A model generated the notes under the pieces. That model saw only the letters and a program-made list of their open reading frames with translations, was not told the DNA's origin and did no database searches. From contig NZ_AUBZ01000005.1 of the NCBI RefSeq assembly GCF_000429505.1, positions 1 through 64,000 of the forward strand: a stretch of 64,000 nucleotides of DNA. Direction: 5' to 3'. This stretch comes from Aliagarivorans taiwanensis DSM 22990 (GTDB lineage: Bacteria; Pseudomonadota; Gammaproteobacteria; Enterobacterales; Celerinatantimonadaceae). Position numbers and translations under genes: made by a program. Below, piece after piece: positions 52,450-59,640 of the stretch (position 1 is its first letter; every line of letters starts with the position of its first letter).

Positions 52450-52920
52450 TTACACCATTTGATCGACAAACAATCCCGTCGTTTCGCTTATGGCGTCCTG
52501 GAAGTTAGCCAGGCGCTGTTGTAGTTCACGAAACTCTTCAGTAGGGATCTCTCGTATTAGTTCATCGGTCGATTTATTAAAAACTGAAGTAAAAAGCTCA
52601 CCGTTGCGATCATCTACTACAAATTTTACATCGCGTTTTTGCACATCTGGAATCTGATTAAGAGAATCCACAACACTTTTAAGCTGCTCCCGCTGCTCAG
52701 CAAGGCTATCTCGCTGCTGCTCTCGAAGTTGTTGTGTCTCTTTTAGTTGCTCTTCGATTTTAGCTTGCGCAGCACCTTCAGCTTGCGGGTTAAGCTGCTC
52801 ATTCCTCTGCAAATTTTGCGCCGGATTGTCAACTCGGGAACCGCTTTGTGCTGAAGTAGGTGACACCGACCCAGATTGGTAGCTAATAGAACTAGTTAAA
52901 GTTGTGACATTACTATCCAT
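52450..52920 (-). CDS. flaG: FlaG family flagellar protein
   Basis: FlaG proteins affect filament length in polar flagella; mechanism unknown. The 156-residue product has a disordered Ser/Gln-rich N-terminal half (about 1-90, including a run of Gln/Glu/Arg with coiled-coil character) and the FlaG C-terminal domain LNQIPDVQKRDVKFVVDDRNG...VFNKSTDELIREIPTEEF. A G-rich ribosome site precedes the ATG. It follows the first flagellin gene, past a terminator, and begins the cap operon. Confidence 0.9.
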   Translation of the reverse strand: MDSNVTTLTSSISYQSGSVSPTSAQSGSRVDNPAQNLQRNEQLNPQAEGAAQAKIEEQLKETQQLREQQRDSLAEQREQLKSVVDSLNQIPDVQKRDVKFVVDDRNGELFTSVFNKSTDELIREIPTEEFRELQQRLANFQDAISETTGLFVDQMV

Positions 52921-52943
52921 TCTAACCCCCCCTAAACGAAAAG

Positions 52944-52971
52944 AGCCACACCTATCAGTATAAGTGTGGCT
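52944..52971 (-). terminator. Terminator after the downstream flagellin gene
   Basis: Stem AGCCACAC/GTGTGGCT with a 12-nt loop, followed on the minus strand by CTTTTCGTTT. It lies between the flagellin stop and flaG; partial read-through could feed the flaG operon, for which I see no promoter of its own. Confidence 0.7.
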
Positions 52972-53000
52972 GCATACTTAATCTATTTCCCAGCGAACTG

Positions 53001-53816
53001 TTACACGAGCGCTAGTGCAGCCTGTGGACGTTGATTTGCCTGAGCCAAAATAGAAGTACTGGTTTGTTGTAGGATCTGTGCCTGAGTCAACTTAGCGGTC
53101 TCTACTGCAAAGTCAGTATCCTTGATTCGTGAGCGAGCACCGCTAACGTTCTCGGAGATGTTCGACAGGTTACGAATGGTAGATTCAAAACGATTTTGAA
53201 TCGCACCCAGACCAGCGCGTTCTTCATCTACTAACTTCAGTGCCGCGTCAATATCAGCCATTGCATCGGACGCATCATCAGGCGAAGAAATTGAAATACC
53301 GTCTACACCCAAACCACTAGCAGTAATGGTTTGAGTAATAGCAACGTTGATCTTCTCACCCGCGTTTGCCCCTACTAGGAAGTCAGCACTGTATGCTCCA
53401 TCTAGCAGGTTAGTGCCACCAAAGTTGGTTGTTTCGCCCACACGGGTAATTTCTGCTTTAAGCTGTGATACCTCAGCTTGTAGCGCAATACGGTCATCAG
53501 TGTTGTTCACACCGTCTTGTGACTGAACTGCCAGTACCCGCATACGCTGTAGCATGTTGGTCACTTCATCCATTGCACCTTCTGCGGTTTGAGCCACCGA
53601 GATACCATCTTGCGCATTCATTACCGCACGGTCCAGACCTTGGATCTGAGATGTCATTCGGTTTGAAATTTGCAAGCCTGCAGCATCATCTTTTGCGCTG
53701 TTGATGCGGAAACCAGAGGATAGACGCTGGTAAGCGGTATCGAGGTTGTTGCCAGAGTTAAACAGCTGGCGTTGTGCGTTCAGTGACGACACATTGGTAT
53801 TGACAACTAATGCCAT
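53001..53816 (-). CDS. fliC: Flagellin (downstream copy)
   Basis: Filament subunit, exported by the flagellar type III system. The 271-residue protein keeps the conserved N-terminal ([37 protein letters not shown]) and C-terminal ([33 protein letters not shown]) D0/D1 helices, with only a short central region, the small-flagellin form of Shewanella-type polar flagella. It is nearly identical to the second copy. AGGAGG eight bases upstream and a sigma-28 promoter about 145 bp upstream drive it. It is the likely acceptor of the Pse/Maf system; the surface Ser/Thr residues in the middle part are candidates. Confidence 0.96.
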   Translation of the reverse strand: MALVVNTNVSSLNAQRQLFNSGNNLDTAYQRLSSGFRINSAKDDAAGLQISNRMTSQIQGLDRAVMNAQDGISVAQTAEGAMDEVTNMLQRMRVLAVQSQDGVNNTDDRIALQAEVSQLKAEITRVGETTNFGGTNLLDGAYSADFLVGANAGEKINVAITQTITASGLGVDGISISSPDDASDAMADIDAALKLVDEERAGLGAIQNRFESTIRNLSNISENVSGARSRIKDTDFAVETAKLTQAQILQQTSTSILAQANQRPQAALALV

Positions 53817-53849
53817 AATTTGAGCCTCCTAAGATTTACTCACCCTGCT

Positions 53850-53926
53850 TTGAACCTGTACAGGTTGAGCTAAAAACCATCCTAAGTTGTTGAACCCTTG
53901 GCATTGAACCTATGCCAAGACAACTT
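53850..53926 (-). promoter_or_regulatory. Structured 5' UTR of the downstream flagellin
   Basis: A two-tier hairpin: outer AAGTTGT/ACAACTT (53884-53890 with 53920-53926), inner CTTGGCAT/ATGCCAAG, whose loop on the mRNA is AGGUUCA. A palindrome AACCTGTACAGGTT is at 53853-53866. The heptamer GGTTCAA (minus strand) occurs three times, at 53850, 53890 and 53904. The third lies mostly in the hairpin loop. No similar set precedes the other flagellin. Confidence 0.6.
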
Positions 53927-53960
53927 TTAATGGACCAAAGTTGTAGTAACTTCGTACTCT

Positions 53961-53987
53961 TTAACGGCATGTGAGTAGAGAGCTTTA
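53961..53987 (-). promoter_or_regulatory. Sigma-28 (FliA) promoter of the downstream flagellin
   Basis: Minus strand TAAA (53987-53984), 15 nt, GCCGTTAA (53968-53961), against the consensus TAAA-N15-GCCGATAA. It predicts a leader of about 135-140 nt. Confidence 0.85.
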
Positions 53988-54169
53988 GGAAAAATTCGAA
54001 AAAAGCGGAAAAAAATTGCCGCTTTTGAGGCTAGGGGGGCAACAACGCTCTGCAGGCAAGGGCTCAGCGAGTATAGCTAACTAGTAATTGGCAGTATGTA
54101 TTGCCATAATTTAGATGTTTTTCAAGCAGTGAGTTACTTTCACATGTGCCAAAATTCTGTTGTTCATTG

Positions 54170-54186
54170 TTGGCACACGCTTTGCT
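54170..54186 (+). promoter_or_regulatory. Near-perfect sigma-54 promoter facing away from the flagellin reading direction
   Basis: Plus strand TTGGCAC, 5 nt, TTGCT; GG (54172-54173) and GC (54184-54185) are exactly 10 nt apart. Only one position before the spacer differs from the long consensus. No plus-strand gene follows, since both flanking flagellin genes are on the minus strand. It should start RNA near 54197. Confidence 0.75.
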
Positions 54187-54214
54187 TTATATTTAATGCG
54201 GCATGAACCACCGC

Positions 54215-54250
54215 AAAAAAAGGCCAAGTGTGCAACCTACACACTTGACC
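54215..54250 (-). terminator. Intrinsic terminator of the upstream flagellin transcript
   Basis: Minus-strand stem GGTCAAGTGTG/CACACTTGGCC (11 pairs, one a G-U wobble that forms only on this strand), followed by seven T. It would give the upstream flagellin a 3' UTR of about 170 nt. Confidence 0.85.
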
Positions 54251-54314
54251 GAATCGCTCGAAACGATAGGAGATTGAGAGCGAAACTAAAGGCGCAACTT
54301 ATTTGATTTTGGAA

Positions 54315-54368
54315 TTGAGCCTCCTAAGAGTAAATTGCGCTGATGCAGTCTGAGGACGGTGGATTGAA
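54315..54368 (-). pseudogene. Flagellin relic: decayed C-terminal codons next to a flagellin-type ribosome site
   Basis: Reading the minus strand, 54368-54337 resembles the last codons of the flagellins (the AATCAACGTCC-CAGGCTGCA region, about 23 of 30 bases matching the downstream gene, with an indel that breaks the frame). It is followed by CTTAGGAGGCTCAA, identical to the downstream flagellin's ribosome site, but with no ATG after it. This looks like the scar of a deleted or recombined third flagellin gene. Confidence 0.5.
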
Positions 54369-54388
54369 CCCCACCGTCCTTTCTTTTT
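54354..54388 (+). terminator. Plus-strand intrinsic terminator in the inter-flagellin gap
   Basis: 9-bp GC-rich stem GGACGGTGG/CCACCGTCC, 8-nt loop, then TTTCTTTTT on the plus strand. On the minus strand no T-run follows, so it is oriented against the flagellin genes and fits only a plus-strand transcript. Confidence 0.8.
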
Positions 54389-54392
54389 ATTA

Positions 54393-55211
54393 TTAACCTA
54401 GTAGAGACAGTGCAGCCTGAGGACGTTGATTTGCTTGAGCCAAAATCGTAGTAGATGTTTGCTGCAGAATCTGGAAGCGAGTCAGCTCTGCGGTCTCTTT
54501 TGCAAAATCAGTATCTTTAATACGCGAACGAGCAGCAGTCACATTCTCAGAGATGTTCGACAAGTTGCGAATGGTTGATTCGAAACGGTTTTGAATCGCA
54601 CCCAAGTTTGCTCGCTCTTCGTCCACGAGCTTCAGCGCGGCGTCAATATCAGCCATCGCATCTGACGCATCATCAGGAGACGAGACAGAGATACCATCTA
54701 CCGCCAAACCACTCGCGGTAATGGTTTGAGTAATCGCCACATTGATTTTTTCACCAGCATTCGCCCCCACCAAGAAATCGGCGCTGTAGCTACCATCTAA
54801 TAAATCAATACCACCAAATTTGGTCGTGGTGCCAACACGAGTAATCTCAGCTTTTAACTGTGACACTTCAGCTTGAAGTGCGATTCGGTCATCGGTGTTG
54901 TTCACACCATCTTGCGACTGAACCGCCAGTACACGCATACGCTGAAGCATGTTGGTCACTTCGTCCATTGCACCTTCTGCAGTTTGGGCGACCGAAATAC
55001 CATCTTGCGCATTAAGCACTGCACGATCAAGACCTTGAATTTGAGTGGTCATACGGTTAGAAATTTGCAAACCTGCGGCGTCATCCTTTGCACCGTTAAT
55101 ACGGAAGCCAGAAGATAGACGTTGGAACGCGGTATCCAAGCCGTTGCCTGAGTTGAACAATTGACGCTGTGCGTTGATTGACGACACATTAGTGTTTACA
55201 TACAAACCCAT
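54393..55211 (-). CDS. fliC: Flagellin (upstream copy)
   Basis: Second filament subunit, 272 residues, near-identical to the other copy along its length. Differences concentrate at the N-terminus (MGLYVNTN against MALVVNTN), in the central region and near the C-terminus ([11 protein letters not shown], ending ALSLLG). The ribosome site is AGGAGA, unlike the AGGAGG with GGTTCAA leader of the other copy, so the two may be controlled differently after transcription. It has its own sigma-28 promoter and a terminator about 150 bp downstream. Confidence 0.96.
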   Translation of the reverse strand: MGLYVNTNVSSINAQRQLFNSGNGLDTAFQRLSSGFRINGAKDDAAGLQISNRMTTQIQGLDRAVLNAQDGISVAQTAEGAMDEVTNMLQRMRVLAVQSQDGVNNTDDRIALQAEVSQLKAEITRVGTTTKFGGIDLLDGSYSADFLVGANAGEKINVAITQTITASGLAVDGISVSSPDDASDAMADIDAALKLVDEERANLGAIQNRFESTIRNLSNISENVTAARSRIKDTDFAKETAELTRFQILQQTSTTILAQANQRPQAALSLLG

Positions 55212-55290
55212 GATTCTTCTCCTATCGATTTATACCATTAATTGGTTTTATCTAGCTGTCAGTTTTGTATTTTTGTCTGACTTAACTTTA

Positions 55291-55317
55291 TTAACGGCAG
55301 CACTTTTGTTTTCTTTA
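55291..55317 (-). promoter_or_regulatory. Sigma-28 (FliA) promoter of the upstream flagellin
   Basis: Minus strand TAAA (55317-55314), 15 nt, GCCGTTAA (55298-55291), the same boxes and spacing as the promoter of the other flagellin. It gives a leader of about 70 nt. Confidence 0.85.
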
Positions 55318-55350
55318 GCACTTTTTATTTACCGTTTAATCTTTTAAAAC

Positions 55351-55379
55351 AAAAAGGGCGCTTCTCAATAGAAGCACCC
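55351..55379 (-). terminator. Intrinsic terminator of the flgF-flgL transcript
   Basis: Minus-strand stem GGGTGCTTC/GAAGCGCCC (a G-U wobble forms only on this strand), 6-nt loop, then TTTTTGTTTT. It lies 34 nt after the flgL stop. Confidence 0.88.
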
Positions 55380-55412
55380 TTTATAACGGCTCGATATGAA
55401 AAATCTTTAGGC

Positions 55413-56618
55413 TTAAATGTAGTTAAATAACGTTAACTGACTTATTCGACTGTATGACGCGTAAGAGGTGTTTAGCGCTAGCTCAGCCTGCTGTAGTTCT
55501 GTCACGGCGGCAGCAAAGTCCACCTCACTGAGTGCTGCTCGAGACTGCTGATTGATCACATCCATAGCTCTCGCCGCATCTCGTACCGAGTCCAGCGAGT
55601 TCCCCCTAGCCCCTACACTGCCCTGAGTTAAGTTGAGCTTTTCGAGTGCGTTATCGAGACCAACAATAAAATCATTTTGCGCTTCGGTGTAGTCCTCGCC
55701 AAGTACCGAAGGGTCTTCGAGTGCAGCAATAAAGTCACCTAAAGTGTTAAGAATATTCCGTTTTTCTGGAACCGCTAATTCGAACTGCTCTGCCGCGGGA
55801 ACCCCCGCGGTTACGTCAATAGCCAAGCCAGCAAAAGAAATTGGCTGCCCGACTACAAAATTCCCAGTGTCTAGCACCGTCCCACCACTATCTTGGATAG
55901 TGTAAGTATCTGGAGTACCAGCAGTTGTAGTCACTGTAAACGCATTGTTTGCCGCAACAAATGGATCGTAGTTGTTATTATGAAAGCTATCATAAGCAGC
56001 CTGATCACTAACGGTTGTGTTTACGCCGGCTGTTAGGTCATTGCTTATCAAACGCTTCTGTACATTATCAAAGACCTCTTGACCAGTGTCATAGCTTTGA
56101 ATAAACACCGAAGAAGACACTTTAATGTCATTCTTGCCATTATCACCTTGATAGTTGTATTCATTGCCATCGTAAACATATGGCTGCTTGTGGGTCTGAA
56201 AACCCGCGAAAATGTATGAGCCATCAGCCGCTTTACTATTCATAAAGTCCAATAGCTGGTCTTGAATTTGCCTCAGTTCCTGCGCCAAAGAAGCTCGTTC
56301 AGTATCACCGATAATGCCATCACCAGATTGAATACCGAGCACTCGAGCCCGTTGCGATGCAGTGATCATCCCTTCCAGTACAGACTCCTCAAAGTTAAGA
56401 GCACTCTCAAGGACTGTTCCGTTTTTCAAATGCTGCTCGGTCAATGTAATTTCAGTACTCAAGAACATTGTTTTGGTCATGTCTGACGGACCATCAGCGG
56501 CAGTGAGTAAGCGTTTATTGGTGACCAAGTGTTGATTGGTCTTTTGCACTCGCTCCTGACCATCGAGTACGCCCGCTAGTGAGCTGAAATAGATATTTGG
56601 AGTTGATACGCGCATCAT
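55413..56618 (-). CDS. flgL: Hook-filament junction protein FlgL
   Basis: Joins FlgK to the filament. About 401 residues with flagellin-like ends: N-terminal MRVSTPNIYFSSLAGVLDGQ and C-terminal QQAELALNTSYASYSRISQLTLFNYI. Three nearby ATGs can start it (56624, 56618, 56615). GAGG is eight bases before 56618, so I prefer that one; the first ATG overlaps the flgK stop (TAATG). The middle part (about 160-290) is an unusual Thr/Asp-rich insertion common in polar-flagellum FlgL. Confidence 0.92.
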   Translation of the reverse strand: MMRVSTPNIYFSSLAGVLDGQERVQKTNQHLVTNKRLLTAADGPSDMTKTMFLSTEITLTEQHLKNGTVLESALNFEESVLEGMITASQRARVLGIQSGDGIIGDTERASLAQELRQIQDQLLDFMNSKAADGSYIFAGFQTHKQPYVYDGNEYNYQGDNGKNDIKVSSSVFIQSYDTGQEVFDNVQKRLISNDLTAGVNTTVSDQAAYDSFHNNNYDPFVAANNAFTVTTTAGTPDTYTIQDSGGTVLDTGNFVVGQPISFAGLAIDVTAGVPAAEQFELAVPEKRNILNTLGDFIAALEDPSVLGEDYTEAQNDFIVGLDNALEKLNLTQGSVGARGNSLDSVRDAARAMDVINQQSRAALSEVDFAAAVTELQQAELALNTSYASYSRISQLTLFNYI

Positions 56619-56623
56619 AGTCA

Positions 56624-58597
56624 TTACCTCACTGAGCTAAGTAGCGTATTGAAAGTGTCTTGCGCTACGCTAATTACCTGTGCAGAAGCCGCATAAGCTT
56701 GTTGGAATCTGACTAAGTTCGCAGCTTCTTCATCGAGGTTTACCCCAGATATCGACAAGTGACGCTGTTCACTTTGCTCAAACAGAGACTTGGCAGCCGC
56801 TTCCGACGTCCTCGCTTCACTGGTTTTACCACCAATGAAGCTCACGATACTGGCATAAGCATCGTTTAAGGTCATTTTGTTGTCGCCGGTGGTCGCCAAG
56901 CTTTTCCGTACAAGGTCGTCTTGTTGAAGGTTTACCATTTCTAACGCGTTGAAGTTGTCGTTGAAACCCTCGGTATTGTAACCAACGGTAAACACATCAC
57001 CCTGCATCGCATCGCCGTCAATATTGATATCAAAACCCGGATCAGGAACTAGACCTGCCGTCGCAAAGATTTGCTGACCGGCGGAAGCAGCCGGTGCTGT
57101 ACCCATAAGTGCACCAGTACCATCGAATACCTCATAATCGCCAGCGGCGTTGATCCGCACTTCATGCGGACCATTGATATCGTAGCCACCGGGCAAAGTG
57201 AAATAACTGGAGGCTGGATCGGTATCGTAGATATCATCGATCGTTACTTCTGCGTTACCTCGGTTATTCAGTTCTCTTTCAACGCGAATGGGGGCTGCAA
57301 ACGCAAGCTTTTCCGGCTGAGTCATCGAAACCGTCATTTGGACTGCTGCATCTCTAGTGGGCTGCAGGATGAACCGGTCACCCGCCGCAAAACCGCCTGA
57401 ACTTAAATCAAGGTCCAGTCCATCGATTTGGAAGTTGGTCGGTGGGGTTGTGCCTGCTATTACAGCATCAATTGGCTTATCACCTTCATAGCGCTGAATT
57501 TCAAAATTAGTAGGCGAGGTAAAAGTGACTCGATAATCGTAAGGAGTGACTTGGTCACCTTCACCTGGCACAAAGCTTCCTAGTATTTGCCCTGTACCGG
57601 TGTTAGAGCTGAGCTCTTTACCGTCAAAGGTAGGCAAGGTGAAAATATCCAAACCAAGGTCACCATTGAGGTCCATACCCAAGCGGTTTTGCTGATTAAA
57701 TGCGTCCATTAAGGCGATCGACATTTGCCCTAGCTGATTTCGGCTGACGTCCATGGCGCTTTTACGATACTCCAAAAGCCCACCAATTTTCCCGCCAATA
57801 TCATCATAACCGATCACTCGAGGTACCCCAGCAAGGCTAAGGGTCATATCACGTTGAGTGTTGTCCGGGTCCCCAAGAACCATATTGATTTGAGCTACAT
57901 CACCAGCCAACACCAGAGCCTGACCTGACTGTAGAAACACCAAACGTGTACCATTAGGCTCGTCAACGGTGTTAATCGACATCAACTCAGAGAGTTCCCG
58001 AATGGCTTGATCCCGTTGGTCCGCCAAGGTCGCTTTGTCCCCATCCAGCGGACTACCACCCAAGGCTTGGATTTCTTGATTTATCTCGTGAATGTTGCGC
58101 AGCAACACATTCACCTCGTCAGCTTTAACTTCAAGATCCTCATTGATTGCGTTCTCTTGAATGGTGTACTGCTCAGACAAGGCTCTGAATCGATCGGATA
58201 GCGCGCCAAACTGAGATAGGGCCAACTCACGCGTTGACAGGGCAGTGGGATTATCCGTTACCGCATGTAACTGGGTAAACAGGTCGTCGATTTTTGGGCT
58301 AATGTTCAGCGCATCGTCACTCAAAATAGTGTCGATGTTACTCGCTTCCTGCAAGTACGCTTCACGGTTGCGGTAAGTGGAAAGGTCGCGGAACATTTGT
58401 GCCTGAGCAAAGTTATTAATTACCCGCTCTGTGTAGCCGTCACGCACCCCGCCCAATACATCGGCGCTGTAAAACGTCCGCTGCAGTGTATAGCCTGGTG
58501 TATTGACGTTAGTAATGTTGTTACTGGTAGTAGTTAGCAAACGCTGACTACTGACAACCCCGGATGTACCTATCGTTAGTAAGTCGTTCATCGCCAT
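56624..58597 (-). CDS. flgK: Hook-associated protein FlgK
   Basis: First hook-filament junction protein. The 657-residue product has the rod/hook-type N-terminus (LLTIGTSGVVSSQRLLTTTSNNITNVNTPGYTLQRT) and C-terminus (ISGVNLDEEAANLVRFQQAYAASAQVISVAQDTFNTLL). A long middle domain has beta-rich repeats. It lies 8 bp after flgJ, with GGAGT before the ATG, and is coupled to flgL. Confidence 0.95.
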   Translation of the reverse strand: MAMNDLLTIGTSGVVSSQRLLTTTSNNITNVNTPGYTLQRTFYSADVLGGVRDGYTERVINNFAQAQMFRDLSTYRNREAYLQEASNIDTILSDDALNISPKIDDLFTQLHAVTDNPTALSTRELALSQFGALSDRFRALSEQYTIQENAINEDLEVKADEVNVLLRNIHEINQEIQALGGSPLDGDKATLADQRDQAIRELSELMSINTVDEPNGTRLVFLQSGQALVLAGDVAQINMVLGDPDNTQRDMTLSLAGVPRVIGYDDIGGKIGGLLEYRKSAMDVSRNQLGQMSIALMDAFNQQNRLGMDLNGDLGLDIFTLPTFDGKELSSNTGTGQILGSFVPGEGDQVTPYDYRVTFTSPTNFEIQRYEGDKPIDAVIAGTTPPTNFQIDGLDLDLSSGGFAAGDRFILQPTRDAAVQMTVSMTQPEKLAFAAPIRVERELNNRGNAEVTIDDIYDTDPASSYFTLPGGYDINGPHEVRINAAGDYEVFDGTGALMGTAPAASAGQQIFATAGLVPDPGFDINIDGDAMQGDVFTVGYNTEGFNDNFNALEMVNLQQDDLVRKSLATTGDNKMTLNDAYASIVSFIGGKTSEARTSEAAAKSLFEQSEQRHLSISGVNLDEEAANLVRFQQAYAASAQVISVAQDTFNTLLSSVR

Positions 58598-58605
58598 AGT
58601 GATCG

Positions 58606-59640
58606 TTACTCCACATTGTCACTGGCCGAGCCGAAGCTCTGGAAATACCGTCCATTCATAATGCTTATTATCTTGTTCGCGTACTGAGGGTCGGTGGCAT
58701 AACCTGCCGCCTGTAGTTCCTCGGCGTAACGCTCGCCATCGCCAGCATTGGCTAAGGCTTGTTGATAACGCGGCGACTGAACAAACTTAAGGTAATCCCG
58801 AACACTTTCTTCGAACGAGCCATAGGCGCGGAAAGAGGCGGTTTCACGTCGAGCTTCACCACCGCGGTACTCCAGAGTACTGACAATCGCTTTGTCGCCA
58901 TCCCAGCGACGATCCGCTTTGATGCCGAACAGGTTGAAGCTACTGCTCCCGTCACCCTTTGCCATAACCCGTTGCCCCCAACCCGATTCCAGTGCGGCTT
59001 GTGCGACCACCACAGCAGGATCGAGTCCATGCCTGGGTGCCCATTTCTCCACTAACGGCATCATCTTGCTGATAAACTCTTCAGGAGAGGCAAATTGTTG
59101 CCCTTCTGCTTTGCCTACCTCAGCCGGGTTGCCGTCCGCACTGGCAATATTCGTAGTTTTAGTTTGATTTTCAGCTGCTTGCGTAGCCAACACCGTAGAA
59201 TATTCAGTATTCGTGCCAACAATTTCAGTTGCGGGGACAAACTGTTTTTCAGCACGTGCTCGTTGGGTCAGATAGTGGAGTTCATCGCCACGAACGTAGG
59301 CCGCTGGCTTAATATCGGAAGAATCAGGGTCGAGCTGTGCAACAATCAAATCAGCCAGGCCGAGCGCGCCGGAAGACGACAGCTCGGTGGCCAACTGGTT
59401 ATCGTACATATCCCGATAGGTTTGAGTATGTCGGTTGTTCAGCGGCGAGTCGGTTTCAAACATCGCGTTCGCTTGGCGCATCTGCTTTAGCAGCATCTGC
59501 ATGAACATACCTTCGAACTTGCCAGCAACCTGTTGCAGCGCTTTCTTTTCATCTTTTTGCGCAGCGCTACGCAGCTCATCAAGACTTGCGATGTCGTGGT
59601 AGTTACTGCCAGCCGTATTTTCTAGGGGACGCATTACCAT
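58606..59640 (-). CDS. flgJ: Flagellar rod cap and peptidoglycan hydrolase FlgJ
   Basis: N-terminal rod-scaffolding domain (about 25-105, KFEGMFMQMLLKQMRQAN) joined by a long linker to a C-terminal glucosaminidase domain (about 185-335) that opens the peptidoglycan for the rod. The catalytic glutamate is Glu218 in AALESGWGQR. FNLFGIKAD, FRAYGSFEESVRDYLKF and YATDPQYANKI follow. The 344-residue two-domain form is usual in gammaproteobacteria. Its start abuts the flgI stop. Confidence 0.95.
   Translation of the reverse strand: MVMRPLENTAGSNYHDIASLDELRSAAQKDEKKALQQVAGKFEGMFMQMLLKQMRQANAMFETDSPLNNRHTQTYRDMYDNQLATELSSSGALGLADLIVAQLDPDSSDIKPAAYVRGDELHYLTQRARAEKQFVPATEIVGTNTEYSTVLATQAAENQTKTTNIASADGNPAEVGKAEGQQFASPEEFISKMMPLVEKWAPRHGLDPAVVVAQAALESGWGQRVMAKGDGSSSFNLFGIKADRRWDGDKAIVSTLEYRGGEARRETASFRAYGSFEESVRDYLKFVQSPRYQQALANAGDGERYAEELQAAGYATDPQYANKIISIMNGRYFQSFGSASDNVE

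Larger units (their letters stand above)
54197..54388 (+). ncRNA. Candidate sigma-54-driven flagellar antisense/regulatory RNA
   Basis: A predicted RNA of about 190 nt bounded by the sigma-54 promoter at 54170-54186 and the intrinsic terminator at 54354-54388. It has no convincing ORF. Positions 54315-54329 (TTGAGCCTCCTAAGA) are a perfect 15-nt complement of the ribosome site of the downstream flagellin mRNA (53820-53834). The terminator loop carries UUGAACC, which can pair with GGUUCA in the loop of that mRNA's 5' UTR hairpin. The RNA also overlaps, in antisense, the predicted 3' UTR of the upstream flagellin transcript. What is seen are the sequence elements; transcription and function are inference. 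Confidence 0.5.

Noticed and set aside
54088-54105. TTGGCAGTATGTATTGCC as a second sigma-54 promoter
   Set aside because: GG and GC are 11 nt apart on either strand, not 10; it is a palindrome of unknown meaning.
54137-54152. Minus-strand TTGGCAC as a sigma-54 promoter for the downstream flagellin
   Set aside because: The -12 position reads AG instead of GC; the sigma-28 site nearer the gene explains its expression better.
54274-54306. Tiny ORF TTG...TGA (9 sense codons after the start) preceded by TAGGAG in the inter-flagellin RNA
   Set aside because: Only one base separates the SD-like AGGAG from TTG, too close for initiation; the TAGGAG may instead pair with CTCCTA of the anti-SD segment inside the same RNA.
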